A DNA stretch of 64,000 bases from Certhia americana. Its lineage: Eukaryota > Chordata > Aves > Passeriformes > Certhiidae. Both the position numbers and the translations under genes were made by a program. Position 1 is the first letter of the stretch, and the number at the start of each line of letters is the position of its first letter. The notes below the pieces were generated by a model. It had not been told where the DNA came from. It saw only the letters and a list, made by a program, of their open reading frames with translations, and did not search any database. This document shows positions 1-13,270 of the stretch, piece by piece. The stretch covers positions 806,001 through 870,000 of the forward strand of contig JAGMWU010000035.1 of the NCBI GenBank assembly GCA_018697195.1, given 5' to 3'.

Positions 1-2811
1 AAATGATCACATTTCTAAGTTCAATAATTTTTTTTCAAATTGTGCAATAACACAGAAGTAGATTTAATTTCCAAATGAAGTCGCTTATTAGAACAGCTGG
101 TTTCACACACAAAAGCTGTGAGTGAATATTAGCTTTGAATGCTACTTTTTCCAGTGCTTTGAGATTCATGACTAATGTATGAATTGTAGAGAGGATGTTT
201 TATAGATTTTATTTAGCCTAATGTATAAATTTGTGATTTATTCTTAAGTTCACTACTGGTAAACATCCATTTGCCATCTTTGAGAACAAATGTTTCAAGT
301 ATCAGAAAACTAGCTGTAATTTTAGCTGTATGATACACAGCTAAGCCTGATACACCAAAAATACAAATATTGAACTACTGTTAAAATTCCCTGTATTACA
401 GATAAGTAACGTGGTGTGCTTTTCTATTTATATGATATATTCTGATCATTGGAAACTTAAATATATACATTTCAGTCATTTTTTTCATTCCACGTTCTCT
501 TTATTGTAACTCTACTTCTGACTGAGAAAGAATTTTTGAAGCCAGCAGCACTAAAATCCATGCAGCTACTGAAAATATTCTCCTCTCTCCAGCTGCAAGG
601 CTTGCTGCTTAATTCCAGAGAATTAATAAATCATGTAAAAGGGACAGTTAAGGAACAACTCGACAGCTTAGGAAGCACTGTCAGCCCCTCTGCCCATGGG
701 TTCCCTATTGATGTCTACTCCAGTGGTGCAGCTCAGGGCTCTCACCAGATGTGATCAAGCCAGATTTCCCACTCGGGGCAGTGGGGACACAGAGAGTCCA
801 TTCATTCCTCTGCACCGTGCATGGGCAGCTCCCACCCCCCCAGGCAGATCCCCAGGCAGCTCAGAGCCCCATCTGGTAGCCATTCAGGTCTTGTGAACCC
901 AAATATTATTTGAAACGACCTCTTTCTTCTTTCACTAGGCCCCATTGTTATGATGAGACATCACGGCTGATGTGAAGCCCAGAACTTATTTCGTGTTACA
1001 GCATTAGTAGCAAAAAGTATTATGAACTTTTTCCAGCCTGCTCAGAAGCTCGGAGGATGCTTGAATGTGGAAACTGCCAAATTTCATCAAAAGTTTAGAT
1101 AAGTAGATAGATTTAAGTATCTGTAATATAATTTATTTCAAAAACATCTAGGAAAGGAACTAGATAATTATTACCCACTTTGATTTCCATCATTGAACAT
1201 AGCTGGCACTGAAAGGCATCTAAATTGTGGTTCTAGCCTGGTGTTTGATGGGTTATACCAGAACAGGAACAGAAGAAATATTTTCATCCCTGGGCAGCAG
1301 TATCTTCCACCTCTCATTTTACAAGTTGGCACTGTATTAAAGAGTACAATAAATGGGAGGAACTAAGCAGATTTTCCAGGTAGTTCTTTGACTATCACTG
1401 CCTGTAAATTACAGTACATTATGTAGTATTTAAACTACCTTACGTAATACCAAGTTCCCCCAAATTTTAATCAATTTGTCGATGAGATTGCTGTAGAAAT
1501 AGATCTGAAAACAGGAAGAAGCATGATATAATCAGAAGAGAAATGAGTCATATTTGCTGCCCTGAGGTCTAGGCTGGCCTATTGACACCATACACTCAAA
1601 GATGTTAATTAGCTGGTAAATTGTAAAATGCATCTCTTGATATATGTGGAGTCTTCAGCTGTGCACAAAAAAAAAGGATTACATCAGCCTGATTTGGTTA
1701 TGAAATCAAAGGGTAGGATTTTTAAGTAAGAATTTTAACTAAATGTTAACTAGAATGACTTGGATTTAAAAAACAAGACTTTGTAAATACAGAGAGTAGG
1801 CTTACATGGAGCCTGAGAAATTATAGTAGTCTTACGTGGAGCCTGAGAAACAAATGCCTTCTTTAAAAAAAATAGTGAAGGGAGGATCAGAAATTAAGGT
1901 TTACCAATTCAGAATTTATCTGCCTTAGATTTTGCATCTAAACACAGGAAAATCTTCATCTCTCCAAGTCCACTACAGGTAATATTAGTCTCCTTACAGA
2001 CAAGGAAAGCCTTAGTCTACTTGCATAAATGCCAAGAAAAAAGTCCTAAAATGTGTAACTTGAAATCAGAGCTGTCACCACCAAGTTTCTTCAGGAAAAC
2101 ATCTGACTTTAATTCATTCCCTGAATACAAGCTCGACAAGTCTGCTTTTTACTGAGGCAGATCTTGAGCTAGAATTATCCTGTTATCAGATGCAGCTCAA
2201 TGCAATAAAAAGCCAGTAAAAATGCACAGGGTTTGCATCAAAACTAGTGCAAAAGCTCTTAGGATGGTATTCCAATATAGCCAACTCCCCATCTCAATTT
2301 TGATGTCAAATTTCCTCAATCCACTCCTATCTCAATCCTAAAGTCTATGTGTTTTCCTATGGTGCCTCAGTATATAAGAGAGTCTTGCATATTTAAAGAC
2401 TTAAAAGCTAGGATTAAGAACTGGTTGGCTCTTAGACCTTTAAATATACAAGAGTGTTTCAGAGCACTCTACTGAACTGCTGAGAAACTTCAAGCACAAC
2501 TAAACTCTGTTACACTTCACTACTGCTGGTGCACTTAATCATATGCCACCATAATCCTCAAGTGTGGTGCCGGCATCACTTGCACTCACCTAAACTCAGG
2601 GATGGTACCAAAAGGAAAGATCCTACTCTGCCCCAAGGTGTGCATTTCCACAGCCTCCCTCAGGCTTAATACAGTCATTAGAGCAACCAGGAAACAGGGC
2701 AGATGACAAAATGGATGTGTCTTCAAACTCTCTCACTAGAAGAGAAGAATCCATCACAAAAAAAGTGAATCCTTTCTGTAGCATATAATTATCATGTGGG
2801 CTTTTTAAGAT
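1..2811. other. Intergenic, no gene recognised
   Basis: AT-rich unique sequence. Only short open frames with no recognisable protein similarity occur. The sole structure noted is the 30-bp tandem duplication at 1796-1855, listed separately. Confidence 0.7.
1796..1855. repeat. 30-bp imperfect tandem duplication
   Basis: Two adjacent 30-base units (1796-1825 and 1826-1855) share the phrase TGGAGCCTGAGAAA and the flanking GTAG-CTTAC. They differ at a few positions. This looks like a simple local duplication with no coding frame linked to it. Confidence 0.8.
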
Positions 2812-3115
2812 ACTGGCTGGAAATCTTCCTGGCAAAAAAGGACCTGGAGGTGACAGTGACAGCCCCTGACCATGAGCCAGCTGTGCCCAGGTGGCCAAGA
2901 AGGCCAATGGCAGCCTGGCCTGGATCAGCAATAGTGTGGCCAGCAGGAGCAGGGCAGTGATTGTCCCCCTGTACTTGGTGAGGCCACACCTTGAGTGCTG
3001 TGTCCTGTTTGGGCCCCTCACTAAAGAAAGTCACTGAGGGACTGGAGGGAGCCCAGAGAAGGGCAGTGGAGCTGGGGAAGGGTCTGGAGCACAGGTCTGA
3101 TAAGGAGGGAAGTCA
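2812..3115 (+). mobile_element. CR1 LINE fragment, 5'-truncated, ORF2 3' region
   Basis: The + strand matches the reverse-transcriptase-end portion of avian CR1 elements. It has the CR1 phrases CCTGGCAAAAAAGGACCTGG, CCAGGTGGCCAAGAAGGCCA and GGGCCCCTCACTA in the expected order, followed by an 'AGAGAAGGGCA...AAGGGTCTGGAGCAC' block. The usual Gly-Leu stretch between GTACT and GGTGAGGCC has lost several bases, so the reading frame is broken. It is a dead copy. The opposite-strand open frames here are shadows of it. Confidence 0.9.
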
Positions 3116-6100
3116 CAGACATCCCCTAATTTTGTGTAACAATGAGCAACGGCATGTGAATAGATTCTCATTTTGAGAATGTCGTTGCAACATAAATTTG
3201 TTTTAAAAGGCACCGTAAATAAAAGAATATTATGCAGAGGCCTATAAAAACATAATTCACAGGACAAATGTTTCAATTGAGTTAATGTAAAAAGTAATTT
3301 GCAATATTAGGTAATAAATGAAAATGAACATATGGAGACTTTTGTCTCCAACTACCTCCACCATCAGAATATGAGACACTTCAGTAGAGGCCTATGCAAA
3401 AAATAATCTCTCCTCCAAAAAGCTCAAGATAGTGATAATGGGAATCCTACAAGTGAACAGTGGGAACAGACTCATCAGTATTTGTGTGGGCATGCACAAA
3501 GTCTGTCTGTGCTAAGTTTGGCTAAAGCCACTGCTATGAGTCACTCACAAATTTAAACAAAAAGTGTTGTGGAAGATTAAACAGAGACTGAATAAGGAGT
3601 TCGCAGTCTTCACTGTGTGTATTTAAGATCCTGGTCATTTTACTACAGATTGACAACATGAACTAAACAAGGGAGCATTTAACAAGTGTTGAAGACAAAT
3701 GCCTTCAGTGTTCCAGGTTTTGCCTTATTCTCCCTTCTACTCCTTGCAGCAAACTGAAGGCATCTAAAATAATTAATTTAAAATAAGTGTTTGCCCATCA
3801 AAAACTCTTTTCATATTTCAGTGTGGCTAGCTATGTTGGTGTATTAGAGAACAAAATTTAAGATGTGTTGTTTGGAATGCTTATTGACATATATTTTGAA
3901 AATGTAGGTCTCTTGCCATCTTTCTTCCTTACTGAGGAAAGCAGAATGTTGAGAAGGACTGCCTCCAGGTTTGTAGGTGGAAAAACAGTAAAATGGAGCA
4001 TTTCTGTCAGCTTTATATAAACCAAAGAGATAGAAACCAATAGCAAGTGACACAATAGCTGTTATTCTGTTACTTTACCAGTAAGTGCTTGCAGTTTCAG
4101 AAGGAGGCAGAAAAAAAAAGGGATTGATTCTTCACCCTTCCTATTCTGGTTTTATAGATCTCTGATGTGCAAGCCTGGTACTCATTTTTCAAAAATGGAT
4201 GCTTTCTAGGTATCTAGAATAGATAAAAACTAAATACAGTTTCATGTACTAGAAAAAGGATCTTATCTTTTTTGTCTTATAGGTGACTGTCTAGTTAAGT
4301 TTGTAGTTACACTGTGGATGTTTGTCAGCTGCCCCTCTGGAAGTAACAAATGCAGGAGTTCATTCCATTATCTTGTAAATTAAATTACACTCTAGTTAGC
4401 TGAGATGTGACACCATCCGTGTATTGCAGCACATAATTCAATCTGATTTCATTTTTCTCATCTTTGTGTGCCACTTGTAAAATCCAGATGTATTGCCAAG
4501 CTCTTCAAACACATTTCCAGCAGCAACATGAGCTGAACAAGAGCCTCTCATTCCTTGACAGACTCCTCAGGCAGCTGCGTGGGTGGCTTTGGAGTTTCTT
4601 TGTGGTCTTTCATGTGGTTGAGTTGCTGATGGGCTGTTTTGTCTGCTTTGCCCTCCTGGGTATCAGTTCCCTTTGATTTTGAGGAATTTACACATCTTTA
4701 TCCATCTGAGAATACAGTTCTGTGTACAACTCTTCTAAATTATGCAGAATCTATTTCTTTGTTAGAAAAGTGTATCTTCTATTTCTTTATCCGCTTATAA
4801 CAACAGGCATCCTTAAAAAGCATAACTGATTATAGTTTATGAAGTATCAGCAGAGAAACAGGAAATAGAAATTAAATGTTTTCCTGTGGAGTTAATCGAA
4901 ATTTCTAAATTTCATGACTGCTGTATCCAACCAAATAATATGTTTAAGAGATGTTGTGTAGAAACTGAATGGCACTTTATTGTGATTTTAAACGAACTGT
5001 CAAAATTTTAAGAGTGCTCTTGTTATTTTTTTTTTTTTTTTTTTTTACTGGCTGTGGTTCCTGTCTGTGATCCAAAGAGTTTAGGGGCACTGTTCCTCTC
5101 TACCTGGCTGCAAAATAATACCACATATAATCACATTCCCTCTTACATTTGCTATTTCCCTACACATAAGAGATAACACAAAGTTAAGCCACGTGGTTAA
5201 TATGCCAATGAAGATTTTTTTAAAATAGTTAAGATTAGTCCTGGTCTCCTGAAAATCTTTGCTTTGAACTGCTGAAGTGTGACAAACTGTTAGATGTAAA
5301 ATCTTGGAGTGTTTGTCACCACCTGATAGCCTGTTACCACTTGTTACTGAGCTGGGCGCTGGGTTTTTCCCTGAGGGTGCCTGTTTGTCAGGGAAGTTTT
5401 ATCACAGCAGGGTTCCCCACACAACAATGTTTACTGTGTAGCAGGAACAAATAAGTGCTCCTGCCTCTGCAGATAAATATGGAGAATGTGAACAGCGATG
5501 ACAGAAGGTGAATGTATTTATGATAGCTCAGCTAATTAGTGTGATTAAATTAGAAACAGATGGGATAAACTGCAGCATACAGTCTAGTATTTTTTCTTTA
5601 CTCTGGCTTATTTTAGTTCACATGATGTTCTGAGTGAAATGGAAGAAGCCTCTAGACTGAACAAAGCACACTGTTGTAGTAAGTAGGATGACATAGTAAA
5701 TCCTTTTACCATTAACTTCTAGGCTATATTTTTCTAAGTCTTTATGATCTAGGGATACAGGAAGCTCTCTGACAATAGAAATGGTAGCAGTGAGCATGAG
5801 AATATGTTTATTTCTCCCTGATAGACTTGCTATTTTCCATCAGCAAAACTTTTTTTGGAACCCTGTTAAAATTATGATCCCATAAAGTGGTTTATATTCC
5901 AAGCATAAATTTTCAATATATTGTCTTTTTAAGAAGAAAAACTCACAATAAAATAAAAAGCCCTACAGAACTGATACTGTAGATGACCACATAACACATC
6001 TCTGACATAATAATGACAGAGATGGTTCTGTGCATCCATTAACTGCATAAACTGGAATATATTGAAAGGGTTGAAGGTAAAGAGGTGGGTTGCAGATCTG

Positions 6101-8632
6101 CTTTGATGTGCCAGGGAAGTCAAGGCTTATCCATCTCCATTTCACACCATGGAAAATTTTGTCTGGTTAACGTGAGTACGATGAGAGCTACCTAGAGATA
6201 AGTCTGGGGCAGTGCCAATCCACATCCACGGGAAGCAGGCAAAGCTAACGTGAGAATTGTGCCCGTTTCTGTCACAGATGATACAGAGCTGCCAATTTTG
6301 TTCTCCATGGGAGTAGTTTGACCTTTTGACCAACTCTATCAACCAAATCCATGATAAAACACTGTTGAGCTGAGTGTGGTTATTATAATTTGCTGCTTGG
6401 TAGGCATGGTCTCTTTTCCTTTCATGATGCAGTGAAGAAAGCAGAGAGGAAAAATGGGATCCAGAACTCATTTCTCTGTGTGAAAGTGCCTCTCAGTGCT
6501 TCATCTGATAAATAAATCAGTTTGTACTCTGTCCATCCACCTTGTAGAAGGGAAGTGCCTTGAGCCATTCTCTGGGCCTAAAAGAGGTGAGGCATGGATG
6601 AGAATAACAGACTCAACAGATGCTACATCAAAAAAATGGAAAGGAATTAGTAAAAATGTTATATTACAGTAGTTCTGTCTGTATTGATGATATTTTCACT
6701 ATATACCAAACAGACTGTTATGAGAACACTGCTTTTCAGTAATGGTGCAAGGCAACTGGATTTGGATCTCTCAAATTATGGCTACATGAGATATTCGAAC
6801 ACACCATCTGAGTCTGCATTTTTCAATCTGCTGTGGTGGTTTTTTCAGGCAGATGTTGTAAATTAGCTATAAAAATATTAAAGGCAGGCGAAAAAATCCC
6901 TTCTAGTAGTTTTGAGTGTGATGTGGAACCCACACAGACACTGAAACTGATATGACTCAGCAAAGATCCCGAAGTAACTTGAAATGATTTTCTGCTGCCA
7001 TTTGCCCACTTCTTGGCTTGCAGCCTCAGCCACACATCTTATTAGCTTCCCAGAAATCTGTGAAGTGTAGAGCTCTGATGCTTTCCCTCAGCCACAATGA
7101 GACGTGAGTGCTTTAACCATTAGTCTCCTTTAGCACACCAAATAAATGTGGTCTAGTGAATTTGAATTAGGAGACTTGTCAATATAGAGTTGCAGTACCT
7201 TGGCAGTTGTACTTTAGAAGTAAAATTCCTATGATGCTCATAAAGGAACTTCAAGGTAGCTAAAATTTTGCTCTGTCTTTTAAATAAACTTGTCCGTATC
7301 ACTGGTGAGTTATCAAGTGTTGCCTATTGAACACATAAAATACTGTGTCCAGTTATGGTAGAACATGCACACTATTTTAATCAATATTGAAAGTCGTTAT
7401 CAAGAGGATTTTGACTGTATCTGCTGACAGATAAATGTGCATGAATAATGTACACAGATATGCTTTTACTGCTCTGCCAACTTTCTCTTCTGTAAGCAGA
7501 GATGCAGCTAATACCAAGTAGCTGTACAGAAAACAAGTTTTTGCCCCTATTGTCCTGATTTGTTTGTATATAAAAATCTAATAAGCACAGTCCAAATCAT
7601 GGTCTTCTATTCAGCAACTACATCAGTGGGGACATATTGCCAAGGAACTGAATTTGAGCTCTGTGATAAAATAACACAAATTTGTTACCAGCCTGATACC
7701 TGCAGGCACATAAAGTGTGTGATAGCTGGTGATAATCTGCTATGAAAAATCAAAGTCCCTTCCCCTCTGTCCTCACAGTGAATTGCAAACAGGCTTTCTT
7801 GATGCTGTCCTTATAGCAGAAAAGCTGCAAGTATTTAAAAAAAATACTTATTCTTGAGGGAAAATAGATTCTGAAAAACAGGGAGTCCTTGAGCATGAAG
7901 CTACTATTTGGAAGCACTTTGCCTCACCGTCTGTGTGTGTCTGTGTGCAGTGTGAGGAGAGGCGGGCTGCTGGGTGTCAGCACTTTACCTCATCAGGAAC
8001 CCAATCTCAGGGGCTATTTATTGGCCTTACTTTCAGAGCAGTGATCAGGACACGAGTCTCAGCACTTTTTATAGTTTTGGGTGGAAGGACAGAGCTGCTG
8101 CTGTGAGGGAAGCCCAGTAAGTATCTCTGAAACAATCTCTTATCTCTATAGAGTGTCTCTTGAAGCTTAAGTTTTAAGGAAGTTGAGCCATTTACCCCTG
8201 TGCACAAGATAATTTTTTTTTTCTTGCATCAGGGGACAGACTGTGTTAGAAGAGAGGTGTAGCTGGAGTCAAGGCAAGTGCTAAGTGCTCTCATCTTTAT
8301 TATTGAGGCCTACTGGTTAGGAGAAAGGAGGTCATGGTAGTGCTGCTTACTAAATATACCCCCCTCAAGTATATCAGTCTAATTTTTTCTTCAAAATTTG
8401 CTTTTTGATTTTTTATTTATGACAGACCTTCCAGGTGCCCTTAACAAAACAGACAATTTCCTTGCTTTCCCTTCTTGTGTGATAATTGCTGAGACTTGAA
8501 CATGGCTAGAGAAGGAAGTTTATTCATGTGCTTGGAGCAGATTATCCTTTGAGAAAATGACTATATTTGAGCTAACTGTTGCTTGTAACACACCTGGGAA
8601 ACTAAATATTACCAGTGTGGGTTACTTCATTC
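3116..8632. other. Intergenic, no gene recognised
   Basis: Unique AT-rich DNA. It holds a 21-base T tract at 5026-5046 and a patch near 5465-5580 with a TAATTA core (5533-5538), an ATTAAATTAG string and GATAA words. That patch could be a regulatory element, but nothing more can be shown. No convincing exon was found. Confidence 0.65.
5026..5046. repeat. Poly-T tract (21 nt)
   Basis: Uninterrupted run of T on the + strand. It may be the A-tail of an old minus-strand retroposed copy or simple polymerase slippage. No flanking element was recognised. Confidence 0.9.
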
Positions 8633-8872
8633 AGGATGAGAGGACATAGTCTCAAGCTGCACCAGGGGAGATTCAGGTTGGACATCAGGAGGAATTTCTT
8701 CACAGAAAGGGTGATTAAACATTAGAATAAACTGCCCAGGGACATGGTGCATTCGCCATCCCTGGAGCTATCTAAGAAAAGTGACACAGTCTGGTTGACA
8801 TGGTGGTGTTCAAAGGTTGGACTCAATGATCTCAGAAGTCTTTTCTAGCCTAATGGATTCTGAAATTCTCTG
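8633..8872 (+). mobile_element. CR1 LINE fragment, 3' end
   Basis: The order of motifs matches the CR1 3' end: a CTCAAGCTGCACCAGGGGAG block, a TTGGACATCAGGA block, TTCTTCACAGAAAGGGTG, CTGCCCAGGGACATGGTG, CCATCCCTGGAG, and TTGGACTCAATGATCTCAGA near the end. Scattered substitutions mark it as an old fossil copy with no intact open frame. Confidence 0.93.
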
Positions 8873-10391
8873 ATTCCTTATTGTAGGCTGCTACTCTGAA
8901 GAAAGACTATGAAAATACATCTTGAAGGAATTCTGTGATAAAAGGAACTACCTTGCAAGTCAGTCTTGGCTAACAGGAGAAAATCAAGAGCTTTAGTGAG
9001 TGAGACAAATAACTGGAATTCACAACAGAAGGAGCACTAGGGTTAAGCCAGAATTTGCTGTATATACAAGTGTACATAAGATTGTATATACAATCTCAGG
9101 AAAGATGCATCCATACACTTCCTTTCTTTTAACTGATGTCAAACAGTCTGTTGTGTACTAAAGGATGTCTACTTAGCCATGAAGGCCTAGCTCAGCCTTT
9201 ACAACATTTAGAAAGTAGGTGGCTATCCCATCAGGATGCCTATGTTAGGTACCCAGATTTTGGGTGGTGTCACTAGAGAACCAGAGCTCTGAGCAGGTCA
9301 CTTTGATGACAGTGTGAGTGGAACCTATAAGTGATGGGGAGTATTTGCTCAACCCTCTGCTTAACACCACTGCTGCTGTGTCAAGTCTTAGAGAGACCAC
9401 AAACCCCACATATTTTGGCTATCAGAACCACCTTTTCCATACAACTACACTTTTTCTCTCTCTTTTTTTGTTTTTTATACTTGTCTATATCAATTAGAAA
9501 CTGAATTTTCCACGGAGCTTCTCTGTCTTGCAAACGTGTTTATTGCACCTGCAACAAATGTTTAGGTGTATGTTATCTGTGGTTGTAAAATTTCCTTTGT
9601 CTAGTTACTACAATATCTTGGGGTCTTTTTCTGTCTGAATAGAGTAATATATCATTCTTCAGCTTATCTGCTCTCTATATGCCACGTATATATGTTCTCA
9701 GTTTTCTTCAAAGGGACTGCCTTTTCCAGTGCTCTGCATGTCAAGGGATGCAGGGATAAGTAGAGGTTGATAGATGCAGTAATATTTCTTTCTAGCTCCT
9801 CTTTCAGTGACTTCCAGATCTACCCAGATAATCAATGGATAACAAATCTTGTAAAAATACTAACACTGGTAATATAATTTTAGAGATTTAGAGCAAATGC
9901 TCAGCCTAAGGTGGCTTGAGGCAGCAGTACACAGTTCCTTAGGTATGCTTCCCAGTTATCAGTATCCTTTCTTAATGTTAATTTTTACATAATTGCTTAA
10001 GAATAACAATATACTTGCCATAAAATAAAGATCTGAAGTGTTTATTACAAAAAGAACTACACTGAGGAGAGAGCTACACTGACAAGTCTGGAAACAACCA
10101 AAAATACAGACTTCTGTTTCATGTGGTAGTTATTTTCTTTAGACCAGAATAGCTGAGAATTTTCTTAAAGCAGTATCTAAGTCTTATATAGAAGTACCAC
10201 AAAGTGTCTGCAAGAATGATTTTAGTATAACAGATTATTAGCAATTACTATTCCTGTGGCTGCATGAAACTGGAAACAAAAGTCTAGTGGCTTTTTGAGT
10301 TGTTTGGAAACGGCAGTGCCAAGGTCTCCTCTTACCCTGCAAACAAGCTGTTTCAAAGAATGTTTATCAGTATGAAAAAAGCTATTTATGT

Positions 10392-10514
10392 CTATATATA
10401 CAAATACATATACATGTACACATATATACATATATATATACATATATATATACATATATATATACATATATATATATGTATGTATGTTTGTATATATATG
10501 CATATATGTATATG
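10392..10514. repeat. TA/CA-rich microsatellite (TATATACA-type)
   Basis: About 120 bases made almost only of TATA, CATA and GTAT words, with a regular TATATATACA rhythm in the middle (about 10420-10480) and a GTATGTATG segment to the right. It is close to self-complementary, so open frames rich in Tyr, Ile and His appear on both strands by chance. Confidence 0.92.
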
Positions 10515-10972
10515 AGTTCTGCATGACATCCCTAAATGACTTGATGCTCTTTCTGTCTCTAGATGTGTGTTTCTCTGTGATACCACTGCTCACTTTCAGT
10601 AATTCCACAAATAAGGTTTGGATTATTCTGTACTTTATTCAGCTCAGGTAAGCTGTAGACAGGATTTGCATCTGTGAAGATTGTAGGGTTTATTTCTCTC
10701 CCTTTTAAAGAAATGCCCTCATTATCAATGATGCCAATTCAGAAAACAATATAAATCTGAGTTTAAACTTAAGCATTTTAAATCTAATGTCATTAGCTCC
10801 AGTAGATCTCAGACAGGTTTTTAAAATTATTTTCCCAATAGGAGACAGCATTCTCAGCTACATTAGGATTAATATGCTTTTCACTCTGAGCCTTTCTAAG
10901 CAGTTAATCCTGTGCAAAATCCACTTTTGCACTCCTGATAGCTCTATTTTTTCCCCTTTTTTTCTTTCTTTC

Positions 10973-10994
10973 TTTTTTTTTTTTTTTTTTTTTT
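10973..10994. repeat. Poly-T tract (22 nt)
   Basis: Pure T run preceded by a TTTC-rich lead-in (10955-10972). No flanking SINE or LINE body was recognised. Confidence 0.9.
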
Positions 10995-12786
10995 CTGGGT
11001 TGTAAGAGATTTTTGAGCTTATTTTTAATTCATGTGTGCATCTAAAAATATTGGAATGTCTGGCTGGCTATCACAGGTTTAACTTTACTGCTGAGGTTTG
11101 GTTATGTGCCACAGGTAATGGAAACAATATAACCATTCTAGTATTTTAAAGTTTAAGCTTAGCATTGTTGAAAATATTCTTAGATACTGAGGAGTTTATT
11201 CCTAGTTGTGCCATTGGCATCTGCTACTATGTTTTCTCTTTATTTCATCTTTTAAAACCAGTGAATACAAATATTTTTTAAAGAGATGAAACTTGTTTGA
11301 TAGTCACAAAAATTCTGGTACAAATACCTCTGTGGCCTCTGAGAAGAATATATAGAGAGAACAACACAGGCACATAGAGTCTTTTTTTTTTGTTATTTTG
11401 GTATTTTTCTGTTTGTTTTTATCTCTTCAACCCTTAACTTAATCATTTGGCTTTTAAAACTCATTGTACATATGGTGTTAGAACTTGAATAAACCCTGTA
11501 GGTTAAATTCCAATATGATCACTTTACTGAAACACTACAAAATGTTAGGTCCCAACTAAAACTGATAGCTGTAGTGGGGATAAGCTCTTTACCAAGATTG
11601 ATATTTTAATCAATATTGATTGGATTCAAGGCCAACACATAACAGTGACTTTGCAAAGTTCTCCAGATATTTCTGTACACGGACCTTGTACAGGCACAGA
11701 TGGTTCCTCTTAAACTGTTGATAACAGTCTAGATCAGCCTCCCTATTTGTAGATTTGCACAAAAAACTATTTGCACAAAACCTTCCTTATGGCAGTGCAG
11801 CTATCTGCCCAGCAAACTTTCATTTGCTGGTTTTAATTCCTTATCTGTCTATGACCGTCTGGAAGCCACTCAGAGACCTCTTGAATTCCACGAGTTCCTG
11901 CATTTTTGTGGCTCAGCAGCTGAAAGTTGTTCAAGGTTCTAGGCCTATTCAGGGACCTGCTGTAAAAACTGTCAGAATGATAAAATTACCTTGAAAGTCT
12001 GTACACTCATACATGCACAGACACAATCACTTTTATTTTCAGTATAAGATGTTAACTGAAGTTTATCAAAGTTCTGTTAATTCTTTAGCTGATTAAAACA
12101 TGGAGAGGAAAATCTATGAATGTTTTCCAGCTTACATTCTCTTGGTTTTAACCTTCAATTAAAATTAATAGGTTTTAAGAAGGGCTTTTATGCTTTCAAA
12201 TAAGTTGAAATAAAATTCTGCTAACATAACATAAATGAAAATACTTCATACTGCTGTAGCTTGTGTTAGGATTTGAGAGGCTGAAACCATGATTTTCCCA
12301 CAGGTTTTGAAGTGACCCAGACAGCAATAAAACTGCCTATGGCTCTGAAAGTCATGCTTCATGCTTGCCTGCCTGGTGTTGTTGGCCAGAATAGCTCTTC
12401 AGAATAATTGTGCATGTGTGTACTGTCATCCAAAATAAATCAATGATTTTGTGGAATAAAAATGTCACAGTAGGGAGTTATTCCAGGCTGACACCACCAT
12501 TCCAGAATAGCTGCACTATTCGCTTTTCCTGTTCAGTCCTGCAGTGTTGTCCATGTTTTGCCCATGTTTTATTGCCTTGCCTGATTAAAAGCTTCTACTT
12601 GCTTGCATAAAGTAGATTTTAAAAGGAAGAAAGATATTAATGGAAACCCCCAATCTCTTTATGCTAGCAACAAATATTAGCTCAAAGCCTAGATCATTTA
12701 AAACAGTGACATTCTGGAAAGGTGCTTCTCTCCTCACCTCCACCATCACATTCTGTGACACTATTTTTATCAAGCATATATCAATT

Positions 12787-13270
12787 ATGTGTAGAATTAT
12801 TTGGGTGGAAGGGACCTTAAAGATTTTCTAGTTCCACCCACCTCTGTCATGGGCAGGGAGGCCACCCATTAGATTAGGTTTCTCAGGTCTCCCATCCAAC
12901 ACATGAACACTTCCAGGGGTGTGGCATCCACAATTCTCTGGGCAACCTGTTCCAGTTGTTCTCTGAGTAAAGAATTTCCTCCTATATCCAATCTAAATCT
13001 CTGCTCCTTTAGTGTAAAACCATTCCCCCATCCTATCACTATCATATAAAAAGTTGCTCTCCCTCTGTTTTATAGGCCCCCTTTTAGACACTGGAAGGCT
13101 GCAATGAGGTCACCCTGGAGCCTTCTCCAGGCTGAACAACCCCAGCTCTCTCAGCCTGTCTTCACAGGAGAGGTGCTTCAGCCCTTTGATCATCTTCATC
13201 ACCTTCCTCTGGACTCACTCCAAGAGGTACATTTCCTTCTGATGTTGGGGGACCCAGAGCTGGCCACAGC
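12787..13270 (-). mobile_element. CR1 LINE fragment, minus strand, 3' half
   Basis: Longest CR1 piece in the window, read on the minus strand. On the + strand it begins with the inverted 3' end (GGGTGGAAGGGACCTTAAAG) and runs through inverted CR1 blocks such as CAACCTGTTCCAGT, AAGAATTTCCTCCTATATCC, AATGAGGTCACCCTGGAGCC, TTCTCCAGGCTGAACAACCC, and GGGGACCCAGAGCTGGCCAC near the right edge. Frames on either strand are interrupted, so it is a non-functional remnant. Confidence 0.95.

Larger units (their letters stand above)
8873..12786. other. Intergenic, no gene recognised
   Basis: AT-rich sequence with a TATATACA-type microsatellite (10392-10514) and a 22-base T tract (10973-10994). The overlapping open frames at 10.2-10.65 kb arise from the microsatellite on both strands and are not genes. 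Confidence 0.7.

Noticed and set aside
2623..3034. Minus-strand frames of 132 and 80 codons
   Set aside because: They run antisense across the + strand CR1 fragment and have no independent support.
10222..10651. Open frames of 64-128 codons on both strands
   Set aside because: They are made of Tyr/Ile/His repeats translated from the near-self-complementary TATATACA microsatellite.
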